Assembly (NCBI GenBank): GCA_016703895.1
Contig: JADJBE010000004.1
Span: 186,001-250,000, forward strand
Source: Pseudomonadota bacterium
GTDB lineage: Bacteria > Pseudomonadota > Gammaproteobacteria > Steroidobacterales > Steroidobacteraceae
DNA: 64,000 bases
Reading direction: 5' to 3'
Position numbers and translations under genes: made by a program. The notes below the pieces were generated by a model. The model was not told where the DNA came from, searched no databases, and worked only from the letters and a program-made list of their open reading frames with translations. The first letter of the stretch is position 1, and each line of letters opens with the position of its first letter. This document shows positions 53,760 through 63,615 of this stretch, piece by piece.

Positions 53760-54149
53760 ATGGTGCTGGTGTTTCCGACTCGCCGCGCCGTGTTCTTCGA
53801 GGCCCACCAACGAGTGCGTGCAACGTTCTACGGTGCCGCCGTGGCGCTCCCGATACTCGGCTTGTTCACGCTGTCGCCACATCTACCGATATTGCTCGGG
53901 ATGATTTTCCTTGGTGGAATGTGGCTTGGCAGTCGTATGTTGAGCGCCCCACATCCCAGTAACGTTTACCAATACGCGTTGTCAGTCGCATTGGCGCTGA
54001 TCGCCGGTGCGCTCTCGACGCAGGATGCTGGCTATGCAGTCTTTACACGCATCGTTCTGACGGTGGGTGGTGCTTTCGCAGCTGCTTTTGCGGTAGCCTT
54101 GCTCAACGCGCTGATCAAATGGCGCGATTCAGTGCCTACGGCTGGGTGA
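53760..54149 (+). pseudogene. C-terminal fragment of a DUF2955/FUSC-like membrane protein
   Basis: A 129-residue frame, almost wholly hydrophobic, with about four helices (TFYGAAVALPILGLFTLSPH, ILLGMIFLGGMWLGSRML, YQYALSVALALIAGAL, IVLTVGGAFAAAFAVALLNA). It resembles the C-terminal membrane half of DUF2955/fusaric-acid-resistance-like efflux proteins, which are about 340 residues. The N-terminal half is missing, and an IS91-like remnant lies just upstream. It could still be a small expressed membrane protein, but truncation is more likely. Confidence 0.5.
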
Positions 54150-54169
54150 TTACCCCTACCGTCGGCGAC

Positions 54170-57100
54170 ATGCCATTCCGCGCAAAGCTGCCATTCCTAA
54201 TATGCTTGCTCGGATCGAGCTGGTGGTCCATGAGTTTAACGACGATAGGGTTGTTGGTAGTCTTGCTAATGGCGCCGCTCGCGCATATTGCGGCGCAAGC
54301 GCCAGCGATTGTTGTGGAGGCGCCGAAAACAGACGACGTCGAGATGCTGCAGTCACAAATCGCACTGCTCGAATCGCGCTCAGATATCTCCGCCAGTGAA
54401 CGCAGTCTGGCAGTTGATCAACTGCGAGCGGCGCTTGCACGCCTGGAAAGTGCGGCTGCAGCACGATTGGCGGTTGATCGTTACATTCAGGAACTGGAAA
54501 ACGCACCGACAACGATCACCCGCCTAAGCGCGGAATCAGACGCACCGCTGCGCATGATGGCAATCGGTGCGGAGCTCGACGATCCGGTACAGTTGCAACT
54601 GCAGTTGGCGTCGATGCATGCGTCCGCCGCGACGCTTCGCGGTCGCAGTCAGACATTCTCGGAACAACTGCGTACCATGGTGCTGCGACCAGCAGAAGCT
54701 CGACTGGAGCTCGCGGGACTACGGCAGGAGTTGGACCTACCCCAAATAACCATGTCTGCAAGTACTTCGGCCCTGCAGCTCGAAGTGAGTCGAATCCGTG
54801 ACGATGCAGTCCGCCAAGACCTCAACGGACGCATCGCCATGATCGAACAGGAGTTGTTGAGCCTGCCGACACGTGAGGCGATCACCTCCGCGCAACTTGA
54901 TTTAGCCGCGCGTCAGTTGCGACAGATTGAAGCAGCTATCTCGACATCGGAGCAGCGCGTTCAACAACTGCGCGAGAATTCTGCACGGCAGAAAGTCAGT
55001 GCAGCGCAAGCAGCAGTCCGCGAATTAGTGGGACAGCCAGCAGCTCTGCGTGATTATGCCGCTGCGACCTTAACGATCGTCGATTCTCTGACCGCAATTA
55101 CTAACAGTCTGACGGCGGCACGAGTGGATCAGGACGCGATGCGTGTGCGATTGCGGCAAGTGGCTGAAGCGCGCGACAATGCAGAACAAATATTCTCGAT
55201 TGGCCGTCTCGGGGATGAACAAGGCAAATTGTTGCGTGGCTTGCAGAAATCGCTGCCCGCTGTGGCGGCGTTAGAGCGCGCCGTACTCTCTCGGAACGAT
55301 GAGCTAACAGAACTTCGTCTGGCTCGATTCGAGACAGAACAAAAGTTGCGCCCGCTCGGCGATAGCGCGCTCGCCGCGCAGCAGGAACTCGTGGACGCCA
55401 AGCTTGGGCCGACTGACCACTCGAGCGCCATGTTGCCGCTGATTGAGAGTCGGCGTGAGGCGTTGCTCGACCTGCAGGCCCTGCAACGCCAGCGAATCGA
55501 TGCCTTAATGCAGGTCAATGCACTTGAGTCCGAGCTGCAACAGAGCACGGCACAGCTGCGGCGCATGCTGAATAAGCGCTTACTCTGGCTCCCGAGCGCG
55601 ACACCTGTCGATGCGACTTGGCTGAATGACCTTACGTACGGTGCAAACTGGCTATTCGCGCCCGACAATGCGGCGCGGGTAGGGCGCGGCCTGGGCGCTG
55701 CTGTCATGCGCCGACCCTTTCTCGTTCTATTCGTCGTTGCGGCGCTTGGTGCACTATTTGTGTTTCGCGGCCGCTTGCCCGCCACTATCGGACAGCTTGC
55801 CAAACCCGTTGGCCGCCGTGATGATCGCTTTAATGTCACCTTGGCCGCGCTGTTAGTGACAGTGACGTTGGCAATACCAGTGCCGCTGGCCGTCGGCTTT
55901 GCGGGATGGCTACTAAGCGGCATGGGCGGGGCGGCCACGAATCTGGCTGCCTGGGGAAATGGGCTGATCAGTACGGCAATCGTGCTGTTCATGTTGGGCC
56001 TATTCCGCAATATGTGCTTGCCCGAAGGCCTGTTCATTGCCCATTTCCACTGGAACACAGATGGCACCCGACGACTGGGACGTGCGCTTCGCTTATTAGC
56101 AACGGCGATAGCGCCTGCGGCACTACTAACCGGCATTGCAGCGACAGCTGGGAGGATTTGTCGCTCAGCGAGGGTATTGGGCGCTTCGGATTCGTCCTTG
56201 GCTCCCTAGCGCTGGCGCTGTTTCTGTATCGTGTGTTCCGGCCGCAGGGCGGTGCACTGACCGGTGGATTGGCGCGCGATGGTTTAACGTGGCGCACGCG
56301 TAAGATCTGGTTCTGGACGATCGTCGCCACGCCGATTGCGTTGGCTGCGCTTGCGATGATTGGTTATTTCGTTACCGCCAGTGAACTGCAAGCGCGGCTG
56401 TTCACCTCCGGATGGATAGTCCTCGCGACGATCATCATGTTCAACGTTGTGATGCGTGGCGTGACGGTTGCTGGCCGCCGTGCGGCCCATGAGCAGGCGG
56501 ACACGCGCCGCGCCAAGACGTTCGCGGATGCCGTTGCGAAGGCCGCGGCTGACGCGAGCGGTGAGGCATTGCCGTACTTGCAGGAAGAGTCTGAAATTGA
56601 TGTGCTCGTCGTTAGCCAGCAAACACGTATTCTGTTGCGCGCTGCCGCAGGGTTGCTACTGACTGTACTCCTGTGGGGAATCTGGAGCAGTATCTTCCCG
56701 GCTCTGAATGTCTTTAACGATGTCGTGCTGTGGTCGCATGTCGTCACGACCACCGCGGGCGATACGGTCCAAGCGGTTACGCTTGGGCACGTGCTGCTCA
56801 GCCTGTTGATACTGGCACTAACCTTTGTCGCCGCGCGCAATCTGCCGGGGTTCCTTGAAATCGTCGTGCTGCAACGATTCTCTCGGGATGCCGGTGCCCG
56901 TTATGCGATCGTAACAATCAGTCGCTATGCGATACTCGCGCTAGGCCTGCTGATCGCCTTCAATCGAATCGGCGCGGACTGGTCGCAACTGCAATGGATT
57001 GTCGCCGCCTTGGGGGTGGGCCTCGGATTCGGATTGCAGGAGATCGTCGCCAATTTTGTTTCTGGCATCATCATCCTGTTTGAGCGTCCGGTTCGAGTGG

Positions 57101-57582
57101 GGGATCTGATCTCGATCGGGAACACGACGGGCACCGTCAGTCGAATCAAGATTCGGGCAATCACCATCACCGACGCCGACAACTTCGAGGTGCTAGTGCC
57201 TAACAAGGCATTTATTACTGGAACGGTTCAGAACTGGTCGTTGACGAGTACCGTAACGCGACTCGTAGTAAAAGTCGGTATTGCCTACGATAGCGATCTT
57301 GCGGTCGCTCGCAAGACGATGCTCGATACGGCCCAAGCGCACCCTCAAGTGCTCGCCTCGCCGATACCGACGTTGTTGTTCCTGGGCTTTGGCGATAGCG
57401 CGCTCGAATTTGAGCTGCGAGTTTTCGTCGGCAAGATTGAACATCGCCTCAGTACCTTGAGTGATCTGCATACCGAGTTGCACGCAGCCCTTAAGCGCGC
57501 GAATATTGAAATACCGTTCCCGCAGCGCGATCTGTACATTCGGCAATCACCCAGGATTGCTGGCGCCGATCCAATTTCATAG
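54170..57582 (+). pseudogene. mscK: MscK-like mechanosensitive channel, one frameshift
   Basis: Two overlapping frames (54170-56150 and about 56150-57582) add up to about 1137 residues, close to MscK (about 1120). Residues 1-45 are a signal/membrane segment, then a long periplasmic helical region (AARLAVDRYIQELENAPTTI, LRRMLNKRLLWLPSATPVDA) and several membrane helices. The C-terminal MscS domain has WIVAALGVGLGFGLQEIVAN, FERPVRVGDLISIGN and VPNKAFITGTVQNWSL. The break at ATAG/WEDLSLSEGIG near 56150 is one base. The channel releases solutes on osmotic downshock. A frameshift here would remove the pore, unless it is a read error. Confidence 0.85.
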
Positions 57583-57776
57583 GGCGTTAGCTGCGTCGTA
57601 TGCGGTTTTGGTTGCGTACGAAATATCGGCAACCTCGCGGCAATCGCCTACCTTGACGACCTCGATGCCCTTTTTTGGTCAGTGCCGCTATATCGAATTC
57701 GACGGGACTGGTCACGATGTGAGTGCCGACGTACTTGAGCTGACCATCAAGAGGCGTTGGAAAGGTCTCCACTGAA

Positions 57777-58550
57777 TTACGGGCGATATTCGCGCCCGTC
57801 ATATCGAACTCTGTAGAGGACCGAACCGGTTTTTGGCTTTTCTTCACTATCATTATACGTGATCGCACTTATAGTGAGATCCCGATAACCATTGGTATGC
57901 GTTCCAGCAACGCCAATTGAGAAGTCTGTGTATTCGATAACCGCGTACTCAGCCGATTCCGCGTCTGACGTGCAGCGAGGACTGTCCCCTTTGGTGTAGT
58001 TCCAAGATGACATGGTCAATCCAAAGATCGGACGCAACTGCTTGCCCTCCTGCACATAGAGAGTGCGTTCTGCGCCAGTGCCACCGCCGCCACAATTCGG
58101 ATTGTAGCCGCTGGTCAAATCCATGCCAAAAGCCCGCACGCCCGGCGCGAGATTGTAGGCAGCGGTGTCAATCCGCAAGCTGTTTGTGTCGACTCGCATT
58201 GCCGCGTCTTCGCCGACTTCGCTACGGAAACTCGCGACGACCTTACGCGCCGACTCATCGACGAGAGTGACAACTATGGCCTTCGCATCTTCCTTCCCAA
58301 TGTCGTACGCAAAAGCCGCTATGGTTATCCGCTGGTTTTCCGGACTTTTCTTGCAAGCCGCAGCTTTGATAAGGGAAACAGATTCGCCAACCTCCTGATT
58401 GAATGCCTTCACGCCCAAGAATCTGCCAACGATACTCATTGTTGTGGTGGAACAAACTTGTTCTGTTTCATTGCCTGACAAGGAATCCTGCAATGTGGCA
58501 GCGTTGACTGCCTGCGATACAAGCGCGATTGAGAGAAGAATGGTGCGCAT
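57777..58550 (-). CDS. periplasmic protein of unknown function
   Basis: A 257-residue protein with a short signal peptide (MRTILLSIALVSQAVNA). Several Cys in the mature part (EQVCSTTT, AAACKKSPEN, NPNCGGGG, SPRCTSDAES) suggest disulfides. The N-terminal part is helical (MSIVGRFLGVKAFNQEVGES), and the C-terminal 190 residues are beta-rich (ITIAAFAYDIGKEDAKAIVV). No family recognised. The gene is intact, converges with the MscK-like gene after about 195 bases, and lies next to repeat B. Confidence 0.7.
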   Translation of the reverse strand: MRTILLSIALVSQAVNAATLQDSLSGNETEQVCSTTTMSIVGRFLGVKAFNQEVGESVSLIKAAACKKSPENQRITIAAFAYDIGKEDAKAIVVTLVDESARKVVASFRSEVGEDAAMRVDTNSLRIDTAAYNLAPGVRAFGMDLTSGYNPNCGGGGTGAERTLYVQEGKQLRPIFGLTMSSWNYTKGDSPRCTSDAESAEYAVIEYTDFSIGVAGTHTNGYRDLTISAITYNDSEEKPKTGSVLYRVRYDGREYRP

Positions 58551-58793
58551 AGGAGTAGCGTCCTGACGAAAGTACAGGCCGGCAGTTCATCAGTATTTCC
58601 AGGTAGTGCTCGTCGACCAAGTCACAAAACTTCGACCCGCGTGGAGTGATTCGCAACACGGATACATGGAGACCGCGGCGCGGCTACACTTCAGCCAATA
58701 CCTAAGTAGATCAGAACCAGTCGACCCAGATGGCGGGGGCCAAGAGCCTGCTGCGCACCCTTGCTGCTGGCCTGCTGGTCGATTTTCGGACAG

Positions 58794-59165
58794 TTTGATT
58801 CTTTGGGACGATGGCCCTCTTTGCCGGCGATGGGTACTGGCCCGCCGAACACAGGTAGGTCAGGCGATAACCGGAGACGCGGGAAGTGTACGGAACTCGC
58901 GATTCAGTCACCATGAGTGAGTGATTTCGACAAAGCCTAAACCGCCGACCGAATATCTCCCTTTCTCTTCCCCGAAACTACCCGCTGAATTTCATACGAC
59001 GCTGGCGCACCACTAGAGGCGACGCGCCTCACTCCCATTCAATTGTCTCGGAGCCACGTAAATGGCTATAACGACTAACATTCTTTCCGAGGCGCCAGGA
59101 TTTTACCGTCGGAATGACCTTCACAAAAATCCGCTTGCAGGCGATAGACCGCGATAGATGCCGAC
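58794..59165. repeat. dispersed repeat, copy B
   Basis: The fullest of the three copies. Shared blocks in order on the plus strand: TTTGATTCTTTGGGACGAT, CCGCCGAACACAGGTA, CAGTCACCATGAGTGAGT, CTCACTCCCATTCAATTGTC, TTTTACCGTCGG and CGATAGACCGCGAT. On the minus strand the core encodes SHLRGSETIEWE followed by TGA. Differences between copies in this core are partly synonymous (GAA/GAG for Glu). This suggests it was once the 3' end of a coding sequence. Confidence 0.6.
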
Positions 59166-59395
59166 ATTTCAATCCGACTCGCCACCGTAATTCCGCGAAG
59201 TCAACGCCCCACATCCGTCACATACCCCAGCGCCCGGTCGCCCTTCTCCCGATTCACGTCCGCGCGTGCGAGTACAGGTACCGAGCTATCTATATAGTCG
59301 TATACGATCACGTCACGCTTGCCGTCGCACTTGGCGATGAAGGCGGCCGACGTACTGTGCGAGAGTTCCTCGGCGAGCGCCACATAGAGTCATGC

Positions 59396-59836
59396 CTACA
59401 ACAAGCCCGCTGCTGCAGCCGCGGCACGGAAGCGATTGAGAAGGCTGGGATGCAGCGTACCGAGGCGCGGCAGCGGTCCATGCGGTGCAGCTGGCGGCGC
59501 GGCGAACCAGTCGTTCGTAAAGGGCAACAAAACCCGTTCGCGCAGGTTGAACTTGGTCGGATAGCTGAGGCCTGCTAATTGGTAGGCAGTCGCTTCTGCG
59601 CGTGTAATTGCAAACTCGCCGGAGAACAGTTCGCCGACGCGTTGGGAAGTACCGTATGCGACCAGGATCCGATAAAGCGGAGCGTCCGCGTCGTCCACGG
59701 TGATCGCCAATGCCGGCCGGTGCTTGGGCCCCGGATGTAGAGCCTTGTTCTCCGGGAACGCGCACCAAAGGATGTCGCCCGCCGAAGGGATGCCCCAGCG
59801 CGGATCTGGCACCGTGCCGGAGGCGCCGCCGCTCAC
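59396..59836 (-). CDS. PemK/MazF-like toxin of a type II toxin-antitoxin pair
   Basis: A 146-residue protein with PSAGDILWCAFPENKALHPG, PKHRPALAITVDD, LVAYGTSQRV and LSYPTKFNLRERVLLPFTND. This fits the PemK/MazF-like growth-inhibitor fold (GDIVWxxFxP...RPALV). Such toxins cut RNA in the cytoplasm. The C-terminus (LGTLHPSLLNRFRAAAA) is typical of the longer gammaproteobacterial members. Its ATG overlaps the stop of the upstream gene by four bases, the usual antitoxin-toxin arrangement. Confidence 0.68.
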   Translation of the reverse strand: MSGGASGTVPDPRWGIPSAGDILWCAFPENKALHPGPKHRPALAITVDDADAPLYRILVAYGTSQRVGELFSGEFAITRAEATAYQLAGLSYPTKFNLRERVLLPFTNDWFAAPPAAPHGPLPRLGTLHPSLLNRFRAAAAAAGLL

Positions 59837-60186
59837 AGCAACGTGGAACTGACCGAGTGGACTTCCTGGCGACCGGCAAGCCGACGGATGGCGGCGAGTT
59901 GCTCCTCAGTCAGCGGTCCGTCGTCAGGCTCGTAGGCCGGCAGGACGCTGTCGGCTAGGCGCCTGAGCGCAATATGTACGACCTGGGTTTCCTTGAGATT
60001 CAGTTCCGCAGCGAGCTTGCGCATAGTGCCGCGGGTGACACCGAACATCCCGTCCCTGTCGCGAAAGCTCACCAGGAGCTTCTTGCCTTTCTCGTGACTG
60101 GTGTTCTTGGCAGCGGCCTTTTTTGACAACGAACCCACTTGATTGCGGGACGCCTTGCTCTTGCTGCGAACGTGACTGGTAGGCAC
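59833..60186 (-). CDS. putative antitoxin paired with the PemK/MazF-like toxin
   Basis: A 117-residue protein from a GTG. The first 40 residues are basic and low-complexity (SKSKASRNQVGSLSKKAAAK). The core (FRDRDGMFGVTRGTMRKLAA, LNLKETQVVHIALRRLADSV, LPAYEPDDGPLTEEQLAAIR) looks like a ribbon-helix-helix or similar DNA-binding antitoxin with an acidic toxin-neutralising tail. It overlaps the toxin by four bases. The true start may be nearer to KKLLVSFRDRDG. It probably represses its own promoter at the AT-rich dyad upstream. Confidence 0.6.
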   Translation of the reverse strand: MPTSHVRSKSKASRNQVGSLSKKAAAKNTSHEKGKKLLVSFRDRDGMFGVTRGTMRKLAAELNLKETQVVHIALRRLADSVLPAYEPDDGPLTEEQLAAIRRLAGRQEVHSVSSTLL

Positions 60187-60206
60187 GACTAGAACCCTCT
60201 GATCTC

Positions 60207-60225
60207 AGTATATAGAAAGATATAT
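60207..60225 (-). promoter_or_regulatory. AT-rich dyad and -10-like box upstream of the toxin-antitoxin pair
   Basis: About 20 bases before the antitoxin GTG lies TATATAGAAAGATATAT, an inverted repeat (TATAT...ATATA). On the minus strand TATACT at 60207-60212 is a good -10 box. This position suits an autoregulatory operator. A further inverted pair, CTGACGGTA (60234) and TACCGTCAG (60275), follows. Beyond it, up to 60609, I see no gene. Confidence 0.4.
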
Positions 60226-60609
60226 CTGTTTCGCTGACGGTAAAAGCCCCCCATCCGGCAGAGAGCTGGAATTCTACCGTCAGATTTACCGCCAATCTCG
60301 TTTGATACCCCGGAGTAGCTTTCAGCTTCCATAGATATCTATCGAAGAGCATCGGCGCCTCGACATGGGTGACGTTTCGAGATTTATCGGTTCTCGCGAC
60401 GATTCCTGGCAGTGACCGCGCGGCATTCTTCGGTTCAGTGATGCCTTATGAAATGGCCGGCTCCGGGTTCTTGGTTGATGACAGGTTTTATTCGAACTGT
60501 GCCGGCGCAAGCCATGGTCGAGAAAATCGTATGGCAGATGCGCGTTGCACACTGTCGGTTTCTCGCGCGATGATATTACCGGCGCACACCGGACGGCCGA
60601 ACTGGCTGA

Positions 60610-61395
60610 CTACTGTGCGACCTCGACGCGTCCCAGCTTCGCGCCGCTGCGGTCCTCCCGCAGCTCATACTCGAGCACTTCCGTCGTGATAGTCCCGCCG
60701 CCGGGCGCTGGCTGCACGCCAGTGATCCGCAGGGCCACATCCATCGACACGCTGCCAGCGTAGCCGCTTGACCCGATCTTGTCCCGGATCTGCTGGGCGT
60801 CCGCCGGCGACATCTTCCATATCTGTGCCGTCCGGCCGTTGGCGAACTTCACTGACACTTTCTGACCGAGTGCCGGAAACTCGATTACCGAACTCGGTGC
60901 CAGGGCGCGAACGGTGAACTCGCCGTAGCTGGGGTCGTAGTCGCTCAGGTTTGCGCCAAGGGACAGGCGCAGGTTACCGACACCCCGTACCGAGGCGATG
61001 CCGGACGCCAACTCCGCTTTCACCTCGACGCGCTTGGCGCCCTTGTCGATAGCCGGGATGTACTTCACCCGGGTGTCTTCCTCAACCCAGTTGTCGATGG
61101 GCGGCGGGATGCCCGCCAGGTCGTAGTAGAGGAAGACCATCGTCGCGCCGTCGGGGTTGACCAGCTCGCCGGCCCGGCCACCGAGCGCCGGCGAGGCGGC
61201 GGGCGCCTGACTACTGGCTTCAGACGGCGTGGCTGCTAAGTTGGCAGCAGACGTGCCGGTCGACGGTGCCGGACTCGCGGTCTCACCGGATGTTGTTTCC
61301 GGCGCCTTCGAACCGCCGCAGGCGGCCACCAGAAGGAACGTCGCGACCAGGCTCAGGCCGGCGCGCAGGGAACGCTTCTCAAAGCTGTGGCGCAT
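60610..61395 (-). CDS. lipoprotein of unknown function
   Basis: A 261-residue protein with lipobox VAAC (Cys at residue 26). A Ser/Thr/Ala/Pro-rich linker runs to about residue 70 (ETTSGETASPAPSTGTSAAN), followed by a beta-rich domain (YYDLAGIPPPIDNWVEED, VRGVGNLRLSLGANLSDYDP). It may belong to one of the DUF4852-like lipoprotein families, but I am not sure. Its start overlaps the 3' end of the preceding lipoprotein gene by 17 bases, so both are co-translated and likely act together in the envelope. Confidence 0.7.
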   Translation of the reverse strand: MRHSFEKRSLRAGLSLVATFLLVAACGGSKAPETTSGETASPAPSTGTSAANLAATPSEASSQAPAASPALGGRAGELVNPDGATMVFLYYDLAGIPPPIDNWVEEDTRVKYIPAIDKGAKRVEVKAELASGIASVRGVGNLRLSLGANLSDYDPSYGEFTVRALAPSSVIEFPALGQKVSVKFANGRTAQIWKMSPADAQQIRDKIGSSGYAGSVSMDVALRITGVQPAPGGGTITTEVLEYELREDRSGAKLGRVEVAQ

Positions 61396-62368
61396 CGGCG
61401 TTCTTCCCCGCTTCTTCCACTTCCTTGGCCTTGCGCTGGTTATCGCCTTGTTGCAGGGCCTGCTCGGTAGCGCTTATGGCCTCGTAGCCCGCCGCCTGGT
61501 TGGCGGTGCCCACCTGCAGCCACTTGGCGAGGTCGGGGTTCTCGGTGGTTGGCACCAGCAGCGCCGCGACGGTCACCCCGCAATCCGGCGACAGATTCAC
61601 GCCGCCGTTGGGATCAGCGGTGCCGCGACACTGGTTAAAGAGCGGCGAGGTCTCCGTGATTAGCCGCCCCAGCGGATCGAAAGACCAGTAGAGGTTAGTC
61701 TGGCCGGGCGATTTCTGGACGGCGGTGGGCGTACCGTACTTGGCGTTCAGCGCCTGCTCGACGCTGGCCATCGTAGGGTTGCGCCCCTCCGCGAACCACT
61801 CTTCCCGGGCGGCGTTGATGACCCGCTCCTGACCGGGCGTCCCCATGGTGCCGACATACCACTTGGACTGGCCCGGCTGCATGTCCTGTCGGACGGCATT
61901 TCCGCCCCGCGCCATCGCTTCGTCCTGCATTTCCTGCATGATCTGCTGCGACGACTTCTCGACCCGCGGCTCGGCAAAGCGGGCATTGAAGCCCTGCCGG
62001 ATGTTCTGGCCATAAGTCTGCATCTGGAACCCGCGGGTGGTGTCGGCCTTCACGACCAGCAGGTCGTTGGTACACATCACCACATTGGCAGCTTCCTCCC
62101 AGGTTAGCCCCGGACGCACCCCCACCACATCATCGACCGGCGCTCCGGTCGGCGGTGCGGGCGTGTTGATGTCGGCCGGACAGTCCACATCGTCCCGGGC
62201 CTCCTCGGCGACTTCCTCGGCCGTCGCGGTGGTCTTGGCGGCCTCCATGGCGCCCGCCGAACCCGCGTTGATGGCGGCGGAACTCGGCCCCTTCGCCTCG
62301 TCCTTGGACCCGCAGGCCGCGATGCCGCCCACCAGTACAAGAATCAGCACGCTCTCAGTCAGCCGCAT
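61379..62368 (-). CDS. lipoprotein of unknown function, first gene of a lipoprotein pair
   Basis: From ATG 62368 (MRLTESVLILVLVGGIAACG) with lipobox GIAAC. An upstream frame to 62464 lacks a signal, so I reject it. A low-complexity Ala/Glu/Thr linker (SAGAMEAAKTTATAEEVAEE) precedes a domain with Cys (VDCPADINTP, NVVMCTNDLL, FNQCRGTADP, LSPDCGVTVA), which likely forms two disulfides. The C-terminus is helical (QAAGYEAISATEQALQQGDN). No known family recognised. It is co-transcribed with the lipoprotein after it. Confidence 0.7.
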   Translation of the reverse strand: MRLTESVLILVLVGGIAACGSKDEAKGPSSAAINAGSAGAMEAAKTTATAEEVAEEARDDVDCPADINTPAPPTGAPVDDVVGVRPGLTWEEAANVVMCTNDLLVVKADTTRGFQMQTYGQNIRQGFNARFAEPRVEKSSQQIMQEMQDEAMARGGNAVRQDMQPGQSKWYVGTMGTPGQERVINAAREEWFAEGRNPTMASVEQALNAKYGTPTAVQKSPGQTNLYWSFDPLGRLITETSPLFNQCRGTADPNGGVNLSPDCGVTVAALLVPTTENPDLAKWLQVGTANQAAGYEAISATEQALQQGDNQRKAKEVEEAGKNADAPQL

Positions 62369-62530
62369 GGTCGCCCCCTGCACGGTGTTTTTCCCGGGAA
62401 AGTTGCCGGGACGGAAAATCATCCTGCAGAAATATACCGCAACACCGCGGGTAACGAAGAGCATTTCCTGCAGGCCGCAACCGGACTTCCGGTGCTAGCC
62501 TGCGACGAGTACAACAAGCAGGAAGAACGT

Positions 62531-63013
62531 ATGGACAGCCCGTCCCTTGGCCGCGAACCGTTATCTGCCCAGCCTGTACGCGCACTGCGCACACCGTTGC
62601 CGCTCCTCGCCGCCGCCCTGCTGTGCGGACTGCTCCTGAACAGCGTCAGCATGGCCGCCAGTCCGCCGCCTCCAGCACCGACCAACGTCCGGGTCAGCGA
62701 CATACAGGGGATCAATGCGAAGACCGGCTCGTTCATCCTCGAATGGGATCCGGCGATGATCGCTCCAAAGACGCCCCACAGCGGCTATCAGTTGGGCCGC
62801 GGCTGCACCTATGAAACCCTGCAGGGCGAACCGGCCGCTGTGCCCGCCGCGTCGGGAACATGGTGGTTTCAGACACCGGGGCCGCGCTACCGGGTGCGAG
62901 CGACATGCGGCTGCGGCTACAAGGTTCCCGGCGTTCGTACGCTGCCGGCCCCGAATGCCGGCGGCTCGGCATGGGTGATGGCGCCGAAATTTCTGCTCGC
63001 CTGCGTGAAATAA
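62531..63013 (+). CDS. secreted protein with a fibronectin-like segment, unknown function
   Basis: From ATG 62531, preceded by AGGAAGAA at good spacing. The signal segment is LPLLAAALLCGLLLNSVSMA. The mature part, about 120 residues, starts PPPPAPTNVRVSDIQGINAK, followed by FILEWDP, as in fibronectin type III-like domains. It has Cys in GRGCTYETL and RATCGCGYK. It is convergent with, and 1 base from, the small lipoprotein gene. The role is unknown. Confidence 0.65.
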   Translation: MDSPSLGREPLSAQPVRALRTPLPLLAAALLCGLLLNSVSMAASPPPPAPTNVRVSDIQGINAKTGSFILEWDPAMIAPKTPHSGYQLGRGCTYETLQGEPAAVPAASGTWWFQTPGPRYRVRATCGCGYKVPGVRTLPAPNAGGSAWVMAPKFLLACVK

Positions 63014-63014
63014 C

Positions 63015-63347
63015 TCACTTCTTTTCGAAGACCATCCCCATGCCGTCCGACAGCACGCCTTTCTCATAGACGAGGTCCATGGGCGCACCCATTGGTTCGT
63101 CGGTCGTGAAGTGCAGCTTGTTGCCGTCGGTCGTATATAAGGTGTTATGGCTGATTTCCGGCTCGCCCGGTGGACCAAAGAGCGACACCCTGGCCTTGTT
63201 ACCGCCCTGGAACTCCACGCGGATCCCGCCGCCGCCCATGTCGGCTTCGTAGGTACCGGACATCCCCGACGGGTTCCCGCAGGCCGCCAGGATCAGGCTG
63301 AGGATCAGGGTAGCCGTCAGGCGCCCCAATGGCGTCGATCGCAGCAT
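63015..63347 (-). CDS. small lipoprotein of unknown function
   Basis: A 110-residue protein from ATG 63347. The signal and lipobox are LILSLILAACGN. The mature domain is a small beta-barrel-like fold (SGTYEADMGGGGIRVEFQGG, TTDGNKLHFTTDEP, FEKK end). It resembles short lipoproteins that measure or bind small molecules, but no family is assigned. It is intact and converges on the fibronectin-like gene. Confidence 0.7.
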   Translation of the reverse strand: MLRSTPLGRLTATLILSLILAACGNPSGMSGTYEADMGGGGIRVEFQGGNKARVSLFGPPGEPEISHNTLYTTDGNKLHFTTDEPMGAPMDLVYEKGVLSDGMGMVFEKK

Positions 63348-63434
63348 GTAGCACTCCAAGGCCAGAATTGATGTCAGCCTATGCTAACCGCAACCCCGTG
63401 TCAGGCGGCTTGAGGCCAGTGACAAACTTGGCCA

Positions 63435-63585
63435 CCCTACTCCCACTCAATTATTTTCGAGCCTTCTAAGTGGTTGTGGCAACTCGAATTCCAACAGAGC
63501 CTCCTGTGACTTTACCGTCCGGAACGCCGACAAAACATGTCGCTTGCAGCCGATAGACCGCGATTGACGCCGAGAGATTGCGAAT
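63435..63585. repeat. dispersed repeat, copy C (partial)
   Basis: Only the right half of the repeat is present: CTACTCCCACTCAATTATTT, CTTTACCGTCCGG and ATGTCGCTTGCAGCCGATAG, then ACCGCGATTG as in copy B. On the minus strand the core encodes NHLEGSKIIEWE followed by TAG. It lies between two membrane or lipoprotein genes and has no gene of its own. Confidence 0.55.
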
Positions 63586-63615
63586 TGCCCGTTCAAGTCC
63601 TCGAGCCACTTCTGG

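Noticed and set aside
59029..59214. guaA 3' end as an integration site at the IEWE-stop core
   Set aside because: Only the last four residues recall GuaA; the preceding residues (SHLRGSE) do not, and no GuaA domain is present.
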